Source of the DNA: Theropithecus gelada
Taxonomy: Eukaryota > Chordata > Mammalia > Primates > Cercopithecidae
Assembly (NCBI RefSeq): GCF_003255815.1
Contig: NC_037670.1
Location: forward strand, 33,060,378 to 33,124,377
Length of the DNA stretch: 64,000 nucleotides
Direction of reading: 5' to 3'
Part shown: positions 32,985-44,350 of the stretch, piece by piece
How positions within the stretch are numbered: the first letter of the stretch is position 1
Layout of the letters: each line of letters opens with the position of its first letter
The notes under the pieces: model-generated
Database searches by the model: none
Told to the model about the DNA's origin: nothing
Seen by the model: only the letters and a program-made list of their open reading frames with translations
Translations under genes and position numbers: made by a program

Positions 32985-33794
32985 CCCCAAATTACAGAAT
33001 CATCTAATATCAAGGCTTGAAAAGGACATTGATTCATGAAGTCCAACATTGTATTCCTATTTTTCAATTCCCACTCCACACCATCTGGAAGTCCATCCCC
33101 AACTTTAAGGAAAAGCAAGTCCATACTTGAGCATCACTGATCATTAAAATACTTCTTGATAATGTCAGAATCTGTCTTAAGTTTCCACCAATTTGTCTTC
33201 AATCAAGCCCTTGAAACTGTGTAGAATAAGCTACCTTCCTTCCACATTCAAACCGTTCATACTACTGAGGTCAACCATAACCTTCTCCACCACCAGAGAG
33301 ATTAGTATTCTTCATACCAAATATTCTCAATTTCATCCACTGTTCCTCATACGATATCAGAATAAGTTCTGTCTTTGTTGCCTTTCTTACAAATTTACCC
33401 TAAATTCTTCTAGAAAGGCAAAGCCCACAAAGTATTGTCTTACGCCAGATATGGTCTGAACAAATAAAGTTGAATGGGACCACCACTTTCTGCATATTAG
33501 AGCAGGATTTTTGCATTTGTCCCCATAACATCTCACTAGTGATTCTGCCTAAATTTACTATCAACTCAAATCTCTAAGTCATACACATGCTACCAAGTCT
33601 CACTTTTTCCCTTTTGTGACTGTCTTATATTTTTTAGTTCAAGAATAGAATCTCACAATTATCATTGAAATTCTAGACTATCAATATAATCTACCAAAGT
33701 TTTTAGATTCTAATTCTTTTATCCCATGCTATCTGTTAGTTTTACAAATATTTTGAGCAACTTTATGGACAAAGCCTTTCCTCAGACTACAACT
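32985..33794 (-). mobile_element. L3/CR1 LINE, reverse, 3' part
   Basis: Read forward it follows the reverse complement of L3/CR1. It starts at cagaatcat (the CR1 3' octamer-like end), then cttgaaaaggacattg ... agtccaaca, tgtcagaatctgtctt, ccgttcat-like blocks, gttcctcatacgatatcag, cgccagatatggtctgaac and gttgaatgggaccacc. An AluS interrupts it at 33806. Confidence 0.75.
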
Positions 33795-33805
33795 AGAAAT
33801 TCCCT

Positions 33806-34121
33806 GGCAGGGCTTGGTGGCTCACGCCTGTAATCCCAACACTTTGGGAAGCCGAGGCGGGTGGATCACTTGAGGTCAGGAGTTCGAGACCAGCCTGGCC
33901 AACATAGTGAAACCCTGTCTCCACTAAAAATACAAAAATTAGTCAGACACACGCCTGTAGTCCCAGCTACTCAGAAGACTGAGGCAGGAGAATCACTGGA
34001 ACCCAGGAGGCAGAAGCTGTGGTGAGCCAAGATTGCACCATTGCACTCCAGCCTGGGCAACAGTGTGTGACTCTGTCTCAAAAACAAAAACAAAAACAAA
34101 ACAAAAAAAAAGAAAAAAAAA
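33806..34121 (+). mobile_element. AluS, full length, inserted in L3
   Basis: From ggcagggcttggtggctcac to a CAAAA-patterned tail. Exact 11-bp target duplication agaaattccct at 33795-33805 and 34122-34132. The linker region near 33937-33955 is shortened. Confidence 0.95.
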
Positions 34122-34132
34122 AGAAATTCCCT

Positions 34133-35200
34133 ATAGTATGATATTTATTCATCAATTTGTACTCTTCAAGTATAGTAGTTTACTTTGTTTCATAATTTGC
34201 CTAAATTTCTTTTTTTTCCCATCTTGTCCACAAAATAGTGAAAAGCTATGTCAGATTCCTTCATACAATTTAAATACCACCAAATAAATTTCTGTGACCT
34301 GTGGGGTTAGTAACTTGTGACAAGGAAGGTGATAAATCTTATTTTCATGTTTGCTTTTTTCAGGCAAACCATGCTAGATCTTTGTAATTGTTATTTTATT
34401 ATAAGACATTACAGGACATTCTTTAATAATTTTAGAGTTTCTGCTGTAATCAGTATCAAACTCAGAGCTTTGGCTTGTAAAATTCACACTATTTTGCTGA
34501 AAAATAAATAGCGATCTGCCCTTCACCAATCTTCTATTATTTGCTGTGATTTCTCTTAAGCCTTCTGCTGTTTCTGAAGTCTTGCAGGCAGGCAATATCT
34601 TGGAGTTTAACCCAGTTAAGCTAGGAGCCAGAACTCCCGGAGAGCAGCAGAAGAGTGAGTAGGGGAGGGGAGTCACTTCCAACTTCTTAATCCATCATGG
34701 ATTTCAGTTCCCACTTACTAATAACTGTTTCACCTTTTGAGTTTTTTTTCAGTACAAACAAGATAGAAGCTAAATGGCCAATGAGGAATCTTTGTTGTTG
34801 TTTTTTTTTTCTTTCTTTTTCTGTGCTATCCGTCTCCATTGAAGTTCTTTGGTGAGCTTTGGTGCTCTTCACACTTTAAAATACAAAACTATCCTCTTAG
34901 TTGTCCAATTCAGTTTCTGCAGCCCCCAGTTGGTTAAAACTTTGACTTCCAGCACTCCTCTTATGGGCTTCTATAATACTATATTCACTATTGAATCAAG
35001 GGCTGGCTCCTCTTATCCTATTATGGACCCAATAAGCTTTTAATGCAGAAATTCTTTGGATGAGTCTTTTGCAAACCTGCTTATTAATTTAATAAGTTTC
35101 CTCTTTTCTCCTTTATTGAAGTCATTTAGAAACATATAGATAAAATTTCACTTTTAACTTTTTGAACCATCTTCCTCTCCAGAATCATAGTATATAATCA
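34133..35200 (-). mobile_element. L3/CR1 LINE, reverse, 5' continuation
   Basis: cattttcatgtttgc ... caggcaaaccatgctagatc parallels the CR1 block around the conserved aagccatgctga word, and tttctgctgtaatcagtat follows in order. Similarity fades after about 34560. Weaker matches (ttgactgaactcattc-like, cctcttagttgtccaattc) may extend to about 35150. No frame survives. Confidence 0.55.
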
Positions 35201-35854
35201 AACCTAATCCCTTTCCAAAATTATGAAATTTGCCTTTCTACTTAGAATACTGGAAGGTGGATTTTAGTTTGCCCAGAAATATAAAGTTTCTTGGGGCAAA
35301 ATATAGGCTACTGGGGGCTTCTCCACACTCGGGGCTTTGGAAGCCACACTGTATAAGACTATTGGGTGTTTTTACCCAAGTACCACGAATGTGGAACAGT
35401 AGCACTGTTTACTAAACAGTAAGTTTTTAATATTCTAAATCTTATGACTACAGTGGGTCTGCTTTTATGTTTGATATATTTATAAACAAATGTATTTTCT
35501 TCTGATTTATTCTTCATATATTCTAAAATATTTAGATTTAAATATGAGCTCATAAGCTTGGCTGACTCTAGCAAAAAGTAGTTTTCTATAGGAAAGTTGT
35601 CTTTGTTTCCCAGACCTCTCCTTGATGTCACTTCCCCGCATTGATGGTTTCCTAGCCCTCCTATTCTTTCGTTTCTCAGTGCTCTCATAGTCCTGCCTCC
35701 TGTGACTCTAACTCAATATAATCACGTATTTATTGTATTCACAATGAGTTATAAATATCCAGAAGTTGTTCCTCCTTGGACATATCCATGTTAACAAGCA
35801 TCAGATGCTGCTAAAGGCTTTCAGAAGAGAAATGAGGAAGTTCATTGTCAATCA
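35201..35854. other. Unique sequence
   Basis: No recognised repeat or gene. A 109-codon reverse frame (35359-35688) has no recognisable product. Confidence 0.45.
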
Positions 35855-36300
35855 CTCACTTATTCTTTTACTCAACAAAGACTTGTAGAGCCTTCACTAT
35901 GTGCCAAAATGGTGTCAGAAAACACAAGATCTTTGCAGATGAAGTTTTTGAACTCTAGGAACTCTCCTTGTAGGAGAGAGAGATACCATAAAATATAAGG
36001 GATGTGAAAATCAGAAGAGATTAATTTTGAATTACAATAGCTTAGCTATCCAAAAAACTAGAGAAAGAACATCCCATGCAGAAAAGCATGTGAAAAGGAT
36101 ATGAAATAGCATTTCAGATTTTGAAGACTGCATCAGGGTGTACTTACCGTGGAGGCTCCCACGTGCCAAAGTAGCTAGAGAAAAAGCAGGTGCTGGATCA
36201 TGAAGGACTTTATGCCTAAGGTGAGAGTTGAACTTTATCTCTAAAACTATGGGCAATATCAAAAGGGTAATTTTTTTGGCTCCTAGAGACAAAATGTAGG
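35855..36300 (-). mobile_element. L2 LINE 3' half, reverse
   Basis: cttattcttttactcaacaa, gccttcactatgtgccaaa and actctccttgtaggagagag are the reverse L2 3' end. tcatgaaggactttatgcct and gttgaactttatctctaa fit the reverse L2 further in. Confidence 0.75.
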
Positions 36301-36395
36301 TGGCTTCTTCTTTCCTGTCAGCCCTCATTTTAATAAAAGAGAATTTTGAAAGAAGACAACTAAGCTTCATACTTCTACACTGTAAATAAAATTAC

Positions 36396-36699
36396 GTTTA
36401 TTTATTTATTTATTTATTGAGATCGAGTCTTGCTCTGTCGCCCAGGCTGGAGTGCAGTGGCACCATCTCCACTCACTGCAAGCTCCGCCTCCCGGGTTCA
36501 CGCCATTCTCCTGCCTCAGTTTCCTGAGTACCTGGGACTACAGGCGCCCACCACCATGCCCGGCTAATTCTTTGTATTTTTAGTAGAGACGGAGTTTCAC
36601 CGTGTTAGCCAGGATGGTCTCGATCTCCTGTCCTCGTGATCCACCCGCCTCAGCCTTCCAAAGTGCTAGGATTACAGGCATGAGCCACCGCGCCTGGCC
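36396..36699 (-). mobile_element. AluY, reverse, full length
   Basis: (TTTA)n tail, then gagatcgagtcttgctctg to gccaccgcgcctggcc. ctcgatctcctgtcctcgtg and tagccaggatggtctc mark it as AluY class. Exact duplication ataaaattac at 36386-36395 and 36700-36709. It lacks the monkey-type ggcttgagcc variant (has ggcatgagcc), so it may be older and shared with apes. Confidence 0.9.
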
Positions 36700-36709
36700 A
36701 TAAAATTAC

Positions 36710-38616
36710 ATTTTTTAGCATTATAAAAGGTATGGTCACATTAGAGTTTAACATAGTATTTGTCTGATTTCTCATGATGTGAGATTTGTGGGCTTATGAT
36801 AGTGTCTGTGTAAATATATATATGTATATGTATATGCAACATTACACATGTATTTGTATGCACTATTTATCTATTAAATATATACTTATCAAAATATCCA
36901 ACTTTTATGTTTATAAACTTATAATTCACATGCAACAATGGCAAATCAGAGTGGATCTTATTTTTAATCTGCCTAGCAGGAAATTTATTTAGTATATATT
37001 TTACTATAATTATCCTAATAATTGTTCCACTGTACATAGGGATTTTTTCCAGAGTTGAGCAAATTGGCTAGGAAATAAAAGGACCTGTACTGCATAAAAA
37101 TAACCAAAATTATCATCTGCAAATAAGCCAGGGGATGTGTGTCTGTCTCTGTGTATCATAAGCATTTTTAGAGACTGATCATCTGACTTAGTACTTTTAC
37201 ATAGCTATCCTTTCCCCACTTGGTCCCAAAAGAATGTTATTTCTCATGATTGGTTTTTCCATTGTATTAAAACAGAAAGAAATAATACAATTTTCTCTTA
37301 AATTTCCCAGTGCCTCAGTTCAATTTCCTGCTGGTTGATTTCTGCTTTCTTTTTGTCTAAGAAATTATACTCTTTACAAAGGATAGTGCACTGACCGGCT
37401 GAAATGAATGTGCTTGTAATAGAACAGTGGACAGCAGCCTGCCAGGCTTGGTGAAGAGTGCAGCCTGCTATTACTTTCCAAAGAACAGCTTCTCCCACAG
37501 CTTTCTTTCACCAAAGTGTGTCTATTGCCATCAAGTCAGAAAGGAATGAATATTTGAGTGATTGGGGAAAACTAACCTGCTGTTGAGGAACATGTTACTT
37601 TAAGCCAGAATTATCCAACCAGACTGGACCAAGGTCACCAAGCAATTGCTAGCTCTGGACTTAGCTTTTATAAAGCAATGACAAAATGAGTTAAGTTAAA
37701 AATAGAGGAAATAATCATTATTGTACATCGAATTATTCTGCAGTATGGCTTCCTCAGAAAACAACAGGGCAAAAGTATATTATCTATGTTGAGGGACCTG
37801 GACCAGAAGGAGTTATAGTATATAAAATACGGCCTCAAAGATCCCAAGAGGTTTGAAGCCCCAAAATTCCTCCCTGCACTGACTGTTTTAATACCCTAAA
37901 ATGTCCTCAACAAATGATCAGTTGTTTGGGGACGTACATTATGGGATTGTGGGATTCAGAGGCTCTGGCAAAGTCTTGAAACAAGTGTGTTTTCCACAAG
38001 GTTTTGATGAGTGGATTTGATGAACAGTCTTAGAGCAATATAAAAGCATGTGAGAAACAAAGAGAAAAGACCAGAGACACAGGAACAAGACCTGTTATGT
38101 TATGACTTTAACCCAGCGCTAGTGCTCCCGGGGCCACCCTTCTCAAAAAACTTCTGCAATTTCCCACTTTTCCCACCTACCCCAGGCAGGGGATCCAGCC
38201 ATCAGCAGGAGGACTAAGTGAGCAGATTAATGCCAGGGGTTGCTGCTAGGTGCTGCAGGCTAGTAAGGTGGGTAAGCCACCATAAAATTTCAGAAAGGTT
38301 TGTAGGAGGCTTACAAAAGTACACAAAATACAAACACAGTAGAGTGAGTTTGATTCACAGCAAGTGAATCAAATCAAGAAACAAAAACAATATTGAGTTA
38401 AGTGCGGTCCAGAAGAAGCTTAAATAGAGGACCCCAGCATGTGTGGTTTGCTACCTGGAGCATTGGTGATCAGAAAGAGCGTAGTAGAAACCCTATGCCC
38501 ACAGAAAGACTGAGTGTGAAAATCAGAAGAGCCAAACCTATTCTAAAGACCAGAGAAAGAGAAATTAAGACAAGGGTAAGAATAATAATGATACAAAAAA
38601 AATCCCTCAAGTACTA
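36710..38616. other. Unique interval
   Basis: About 1.9 kb without recognised repeats: AT-rich with TA-rich words at 36800-36900, then balanced, complex sequence at 37020-37900. Frames up to 71 codons are unconvincing. Confidence 0.5.
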
Positions 38617-38715
38617 ATTATCAATTAATATTAATTAATATTGAATAAATAAAATAATATTCAATATTAATATTGAATGAATAAAATAATTAATATTGGG
38701 TGGATATTAATAATT
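38617..38715. repeat. AT-rich palindromic patch
   Basis: Built from attaatatt, aatattgaat and gaataaataaaat words. Contains the perfect 20-bp palindrome attcaatattaatattgaat at 38659-38678, plus larger imperfect symmetries around it. Confidence 0.85.
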
Positions 38716-38935
38716 AACATTAATACTAATGCCAGAAATGTCCTAAGCAATTTACATATGTTGACTTATTAAACACAAGAACTATGATATATAATTTTTA
38801 TTCCTATGTTATATATGAGAAAGCTGAGAGGTGAAGAAGTTTTGGGGTAGAGTATACTGACAACAGAGCCATGATTTGAACCCAGCTCTGCCAGAACCCC
38901 AGGCCCATGCTCTTTATCACTCTTAGCCAAGTAGG
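38716..38935 (+). mobile_element. MIR SINE, forward
   Basis: tgccagaaatgtcctaagca, atttacatatgttgacttat, tatgagaaagctgagaggtg, gaacccagctctgccagaac and ccatgctctttatcactctt follow the MIR consensus. Confidence 0.85.
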
Positions 38936-39364
38936 AAGTGAAGGCCAAGTAAACACGTGAATGACCAAGGAGTGAAGAACAAAGTGGGGGTGAAGGAAGC
39001 AGATCCATCAGTTTCCCCAATATATTTTCATTGATGGTTAGTAGTGGTAATGGGTTATAGTGCAGAAGAACAATCTCTTCTATTATCTTGATAACCACCA
39101 TTTTACATATATGAGATATATGTAATACATAAATATATATCTTTTTTTATATATAAGAATATTGCCACTTCTGTTTAATAGTTTTGAAAAAATAAATTTC
39201 CTTCCAAGTTCCTAATTCTATTTTGTGAGAAATTAATATATTTGCAACCCAGGGTAGTAAAAATGATCAAATCATTGTTCTAAAAAAATACGAAAACTCC
39301 AAAAATACTTGGTCCTCAAAATTTAGAACAATACTATCTGATTTCTCTAATGTATCTCCCTTTC

Positions 39365-39726
39365 TATCCATTCACTTGTTTCTTCAATAAACCTACATTA
39401 AGAATCTACTATGTGATAGGTTTGCAGTAAACCCTTTGTAATGCAAAAGACTTATATATTTGTATACAATTATATAAAGCACTTTACTTGAAATTAATTT
39501 TGTATGTAAAATTGTATTTATGTATATGTTATGTATATGTTCAAATCAGGGTTGCCATAAATGCCATGGAGAAGTTCATGACGCTGTGAAAGCATGGAGA
39601 TTCTCCATAGTCATGGCAGTTAAGAAATGGTTTTGAAGGGTAGTGGGGTGTGCTGTGAAATCTGAAGGATGCCTGGGAGTCACCTCGTTGGAAGAGTGTG
39701 TGTGTGGCGTGTATATGGGTTGGGGG
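39365..39726 (-). mobile_element. L2 LINE, reverse, left part (split by MST provirus)
   Basis: tccattcacttgtttcttca, aagaatctactatgtgat and, after a poorly matched middle, aaatctgaaggatgcctgg match reverse L2. The match resumes at 42388. Confidence 0.6.
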
Positions 39727-40076
39727 TGATACGGTTTGGATTTGTGTTCCCGCTCAAATCTCATGTTGAAGGAAGGGCCTGGTGGGAGGTGATTGGATCA
39801 TGGAAGCAGACCTCGCCTTTGCTGTTCTGATGATAGTGAGTTCTCATGAGATCTGGTTGTTTATAAATGTGTAGCACCTACCCTCCATCTCTTTTCCTCC
39901 TTGTCCAGCCATGAGCTGCTTCCCCTTTACCTTCTACCACAATTGTAAGGTTCCTGAGGCCTCTCTAGCTATGCTTCCTTTACAGCATGCAAAACTGAGT
40001 CAGTTAAACCTTCTTTCTTTATAACTCACCCAGTCTCAGGTGGTTCTTTATAGCAGTGACATATCTGACTAACACA
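39727..40076 (+). mobile_element. 5' LTR of MST provirus
   Basis: 350 bp, tgatacggtttggatttg to ctgactaacaca. It has gggcctggtgggaggtgatt, gttctcatgagatctggttg and a polyadenylation-region-like ttctttataactcacc. A short stretch present in LTR2 after atctcatgttgaa (ttgttatccccagtgttgg) is missing here. Confidence 0.92.
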
Positions 40077-42013
40077 GAAAATTGGTACTGGGAGTGGGGC
40101 ATTCCTATAAAGATACCCAAAAATGTGGAGGTGACTTCAGAAGTGGGTAATGGGCAGAAGTTGGAAAACTCTGGTTGGCTTAAAAGAAAACAGGAATATG
40201 AGGGGAAGTTTGGAACTTCCTAGAGACTTGTTGAATTATTGTGACCAAAATACTGATAGTAATATCATCAATGAAGTCTAGGCAGAAAAGGTCTTAAATG
40301 GAGATGAGGAACTTATTGGGAAGTAAAGCAAAGATCACTTTTCTTTTTTTTTTTTTTTTTTTTGAGGCGGAGTCTCGCTCTGTCACCCAGGCTGGAGTGC
40401 AGTGGCGCGATCTCGGCTCACTGCAAGCTCCGCCTCCCGGGTTCCCGCCATTCTCCTGCCTCAGCCTCCCGAGTAGCTGGGACTACAGGCGCCGCCACCA
40501 CGCCCGGCTAATTTTTTGTATTTTTAGTAGAGACGGGGTTTCACTGTGTTAGCCAGGATGGTCTCGATCTCCTGACCTCGTGATCCGCCCATCTCGGTCT
40601 CCCAAAGTGCTGGGATTACAGGCTTGAGCCACCGCGCCCGGCCTAAGATGACTTTTCTTATGCATTAGCAAAGAGGTTGGAGGCATTGTGCCCCTGCCCT
40701 AGAGATCTATGGAACTTTGAACCAGAGAGTGATGATTTAGGATACTGGCAGAAGAAATTTCTAAGCAGTAAAATGTTCAAGAAGTGACCTGACTGCTTCT
40801 AGCAACCTATGCTTATCTTTATGAGCAAATAAGTGATCTGGAACTGGAACTTATATTTTAAAGGGAAGCAGAGTATAAAAGTGGAAAACTTGTAGCCCAG
40901 CCATGTGGTAGGAAAGAAAAACCCATTTTCTGGGGAGGAATTCAGGCAAGTTACAGAAATTTGCAGAAGTAAAAAGAAGTCAAATGTTAATGGCCAAGAC
41001 AATGGGAAAAAATACCTTGAAGGAATCATCTCCTCCTGTCACAGGCCCAGAGGACTAGGAGAGAAGAGGCCCAGAGGACTAGGCCCAGCAGGCTGGGCCC
41101 AGGGCCCTGCTGTCTTTTAAAACCTCAGGACGCTGTTCCCTGCATCCCAGCAGCTCCAGCTCCAGCCATGGCTAAAAGGACCCCAGATACATCTCAGGTC
41201 ACTGCACCAGAGAGTACAAGCCATAAGACTTGATGGTTTCCATATGATGTTAAGCCTGTGGGTGTGCAGAGGGCAAGAGGTGAGAGTTTAAAGTCTCTGC
41301 CTAGATTTCAGTGGATATATGGAAATGCCTGGACGTCTAGGCAGAAGTCTGCTGCAGCAATGAAGCCCTCATGGAGAACTTCTACTAGGACAATGTAGAG
41401 GGAAAAAATGTGGGATTGGAGCCCCTACACAGAGTCTCCACTGGGGCACTACCTAATGGAGCTATGAAAAGAGGGCCACTGTCCTCCAGATCTCATAACG
41501 GTAGATCCACTGACAGCTTGCATTATGCACCTGGAAAAGCCACAGTGACTCAATGCCATCCAGGAAAGCAGCTGAGGGGGCTGTACCCTGTGGATCCATA
41601 GGGGTGGAGATGGCCAAGGCCGTGAGAGCCCACCCCATGCATTGGTGTGGCCTGGTTGTGAGACATGGAATCAAAGGAAATTATTTTGGAGCTTTAAGAT
41701 TTAACCACTCCCCTGCTGGGTTTTGGACTTTCATGGGGCCTGTAGCCCCTTTGTTTTGAATGATTTCTTGCATTTGAATGTGTGTGTACACCCAATGCCT
41801 GTACCCCCATTGTATCTTGGAAGTAACTAACTTGCTTTTCACTTTACAGGATCATAGGTGAAAGGGACTTACCTTGTCTCAGATGAGATTTTGGACTGTA
41901 GACTTTTGAGGTAATGCTGAAATGAGTTAAGACTTTGGGGAAATATTGGGACGGGATGATTGTATTTTGCAGTGTGAGAAGGACATGAGATGTTGGAGGG
42001 GCTGGGGACAGAA
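40077..42013 (+). pseudogene. MST/THE1 internal region, noncoding remnant
   Basis: Begins gaaaattggtactgggagtg as MaLR internal sequences do. It continues with gtttggaacttcctagagac, ccctgccctagagatctatg, gccatggctaaaaggacccc, agagtctccactggggcac and ggagctttaagatttaacc, in order. A 16-bp direct repeat ggcccagaggactagg occurs at about 41043 and 41068. Only short frames remain (for example 41410-41601 and 41553-41759). They are decayed pieces of the old MaLR reading frame, not genes. Confidence 0.9.
40346..40643 (-). mobile_element. AluY with monkey-type diagnostics, inside MST provirus
   Basis: Full-length and little diverged. The tail lies left, and the body ends ggcttgagccaccgcgcccggcc, so the element starts ggccgggcgcggtggctcaagcc. 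The caagcc variant is the form I know from Old World monkey AluY; human AluY has cacgcc. Near-exact target duplication aagatcacttttctt (left) and aagatgacttttctt (right). An 84-codon frame over it is an Alu artefact. Confidence 0.93.
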
Positions 42014-42382
42014 TGATATGTTTTTTTGTCCCTGCCCAAATCTCATGTTGAATTGTTATCCCCAGTGTTGGAGGAGGGGTCTGGTGGGTGGTGTTTTGAT
42101 CATGGGGGCTGATTTCAAAACCCTTGATGTTCCTATCAAAGAAAGTTCTCATGAGATCTGGTTGTTTAAAAGTGTGTAGCACCTCCCCTTTCACTCTCCT
42201 CTTTCTCTTCTGGCCATGTAAGATGTTCCTGCTTCCCCTTTGCCTTCTGTCATGATTGAACATTTCCTGAGGCTTCCCTAGCCATGCTTTCTGTTGAACC
42301 ATGAGTCAATTAAACATTTTTTCTTTATAAATTACCCAATCTCAGGTAGTTCTTTATAGCAATGTGAAAATGGACTAATACA
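42014..42382 (+). mobile_element. 3' LTR of MST provirus
   Basis: 369 bp, tgatatgtttttttgtcc to aatggactaataca. It shares tctcatgttgaa, gttctcatgagatctggttg and ctttataaattaccca with the 5' LTR. The two LTRs differ by many substitutions and several indels, consistent with an old insertion. Confidence 0.92.
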
Positions 42383-42387
42383 GGGGG

Positions 42388-42560
42388 TAGATAGAATATT
42401 TCTGCCAGAAGGCTTAGCATTTGCAAAAGTTCTTTAGTGGGTGGGAGCAGAGAGCATTTGGGGGACTGTAGGAAGCCAATGGGACTGAAGGGTGGGAATG
42501 GTGGGAGTCAAAGCTGCAGAAGAAAAGAAGAGCCCAACCAGACAGTACCAAGAAGTGGGC
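42388..42560 (-). mobile_element. L2 LINE, reverse, right part
   Basis: Continues reverse L2 after the provirus: agcatttgcaaaagttcttt, gggagcagagagcattt and gaagccaatgggactgaag. Confidence 0.6.
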
Positions 42561-43199
42561 TGCTCAAACATTTCTGCCTATTCTCACTCCTTATGTGTAT
42601 AGGTTGGGCACAAAACATTTGTCTCTAGCTCTACTATGTGTTTCAGTAAAATCTACTGAAACTGCTTCAGTATCCAATATTTTTATCTTTTGTAATAAAT
42701 GGTAGTGATATAATGCTACAGTACACACCTTAAGTGAGCAGATTTTCACCATAGACATTTTTTAAATGTCCGTGTAGACAAGGTGGAAGATTGCTTTTCT
42801 GCTTGTGTCTTAAAATATCCCCTCCAACTAAATGATTATGATGACCTTTGTTTGTGATTTAGCTTCAAATTAATATTATTAATGTGTTTTTATCACTGTT
42901 GCACTATTTCATCACCTTGAATTCTTATATTTTCATCTTTATTGGAATCTCTATGCTCATCAGACACATTGGCCAGTAGCATAAATAATCATGTTCTGAT
43001 CAGTATTTACAAACTTGTAATATCTGAAATTTATGAACTGAAATTATTTCTATAGCAGTAAATTTTATGAATTTTCTTTTATTCATTAAATGTATGTTTA
43101 CCTTGTACTTATTATGTGAAAGATTGTAACACTTCCTAGGACACAACGAAAATAAACTTTAAGGAGATATACTAGGTTAAATACAGGCTGTGGTTATAA
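42561..43199. other. Unique AT-rich sequence
   Basis: Nothing recognised with confidence. Confidence 0.45.
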
Positions 43200-43325
43200 G
43201 ACTCTGTGCTTCATGGAGCAAGCACTCTATTTATCCTGCTTATCACTCTACTTCCAGTACCTCACAATCTATATGGCACAAAGCAGTTCCTCAATAAACA
43301 GTTATTTGAATAAACAGAATGGAAA
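43200..43325 (+). mobile_element. L2 3' end fragment, forward
   Basis: atcctgcttatcactctac ... tatggcacaaagcagttcc, tcaataaacagttatttgaa parallels the forward L2 3' terminus. Confidence 0.6.
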
Positions 43326-44214
43326 TTGAAGGAAGAAGTGGAATGGGTCTATCACATTTACTTTAAATCCAGGATTGGTTCTGATTTTATTTCTTCTCCT
43401 TTGTTTTGTGTAAGAATGTGTGTGTGTGTGTGTGTTTGTGGAGAGGCAGGTGGGTGTGTATCTAATGCTTAATCATGAGTTTATTTCCCATGAAAAATAC
43501 AAACAAAACACACACACAGATACTCTCATATACATACAAACATACACACAATGATAATTAATTCAGAACAGTGTTCTTGATTCATACATTTCCACGGTTG
43601 GAATGATCCTGTGTAGATTTTCCAAGCCAGTGCTTTGCAATCATTGCCAGCAAAGTACCCTATTTTAGAACATATGGTGTCAGATTTCACAAAATGATTC
43701 ATATTTCCTAGGCCTCGTGTGAAAGTAGGTGTTTCTATTTGGGAATTACTGCTTAAACAATGACTATTTTGACAAAAAGCAATACATTTTTTTTCTTCCA
43801 GCACATCTCTCGCTTAGGTGGAAGCTGGAGAACCAATTACTAGTGTGATTATCCTAAGTGTATTCTTGCATGTTTTCTTCTCTGTGAAAATGTTTCTAGT
43901 CTTTCTGATTATAAATGTTACTGGGTGTGATGTGTGAATCAATCCTATCTGTGCAGACACAGCAGAATGAAAGGTATAATGATGTAGGAGTGAAGTGTCA
44001 ATGAATAATTCATATCTGACAGCATGCAGCATTGGATTCTATCAGGCAACATTCCATGGCAGAGAGGTCCTCAAAGGCTTCTTAAATTCATCTGCATCAG
44101 CTTATTGTGTTTCTGTTCGGGTGGCAGAATCGATCATTTAGAATGAGGGAAATGATACTGAGTGGCACTGCTTGCTAACACAGATAGAAAAATATGTAGC
44201 TATTTTTGTCACCA
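43326..44214. other. Unique sequence with short dinucleotide repeats
   Basis: Contains (GT)n at 43417-43440 and a CA-rich patch at 43505-43552. The rest (43560-44210) is complex, repeat-free DNA with no coding evidence; reverse frames of 72 and 92 codons are unconvincing. Confidence 0.5.
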
Positions 44215-44350
44215 TCAAACATTAATTCAACAAATGTTCATTGAGCTCTTACTTGGTTCTCATAGGGTGTTCAAAGTTGGAGGATCCACTGAGTATAACA
44301 CATTCTCTGACTCCACAGAGCTTATCACCATTGGTAGAGATACATAAAAT
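44215..44350 (-). mobile_element. L2 3' end fragment, reverse
   Basis: caacaaatgttcattgagct, cttacttggttctcataggg and tccacagagcttatcaccat match reverse L2. Confidence 0.7.

Larger units (their letters stand above)
39727..42382 (+). mobile_element. MST-type ERVL-MaLR provirus, LTR-internal-LTR
   Basis: Structurally complete nonautonomous MaLR element: 5' LTR, internal region of about 1.94 kb (about 1.64 kb without the nested Alu, close to the family norm), and 3' LTR. Direct flanks are ggggg at 39722-39726 and ggggg at 42383-42387, a perfect 5-bp target duplication. The internal region follows MST/THE1 internal sequence throughout and has no intact long reading frame. MaLR elements carry no env. 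Inserted in a reverse L2. Confidence 0.93.

Noticed and set aside
41410..42302. Several frames of 63-152 codons within the provirus
   Set aside because: Decayed internal region and LTR of the MST element; not an intact viral or host gene.
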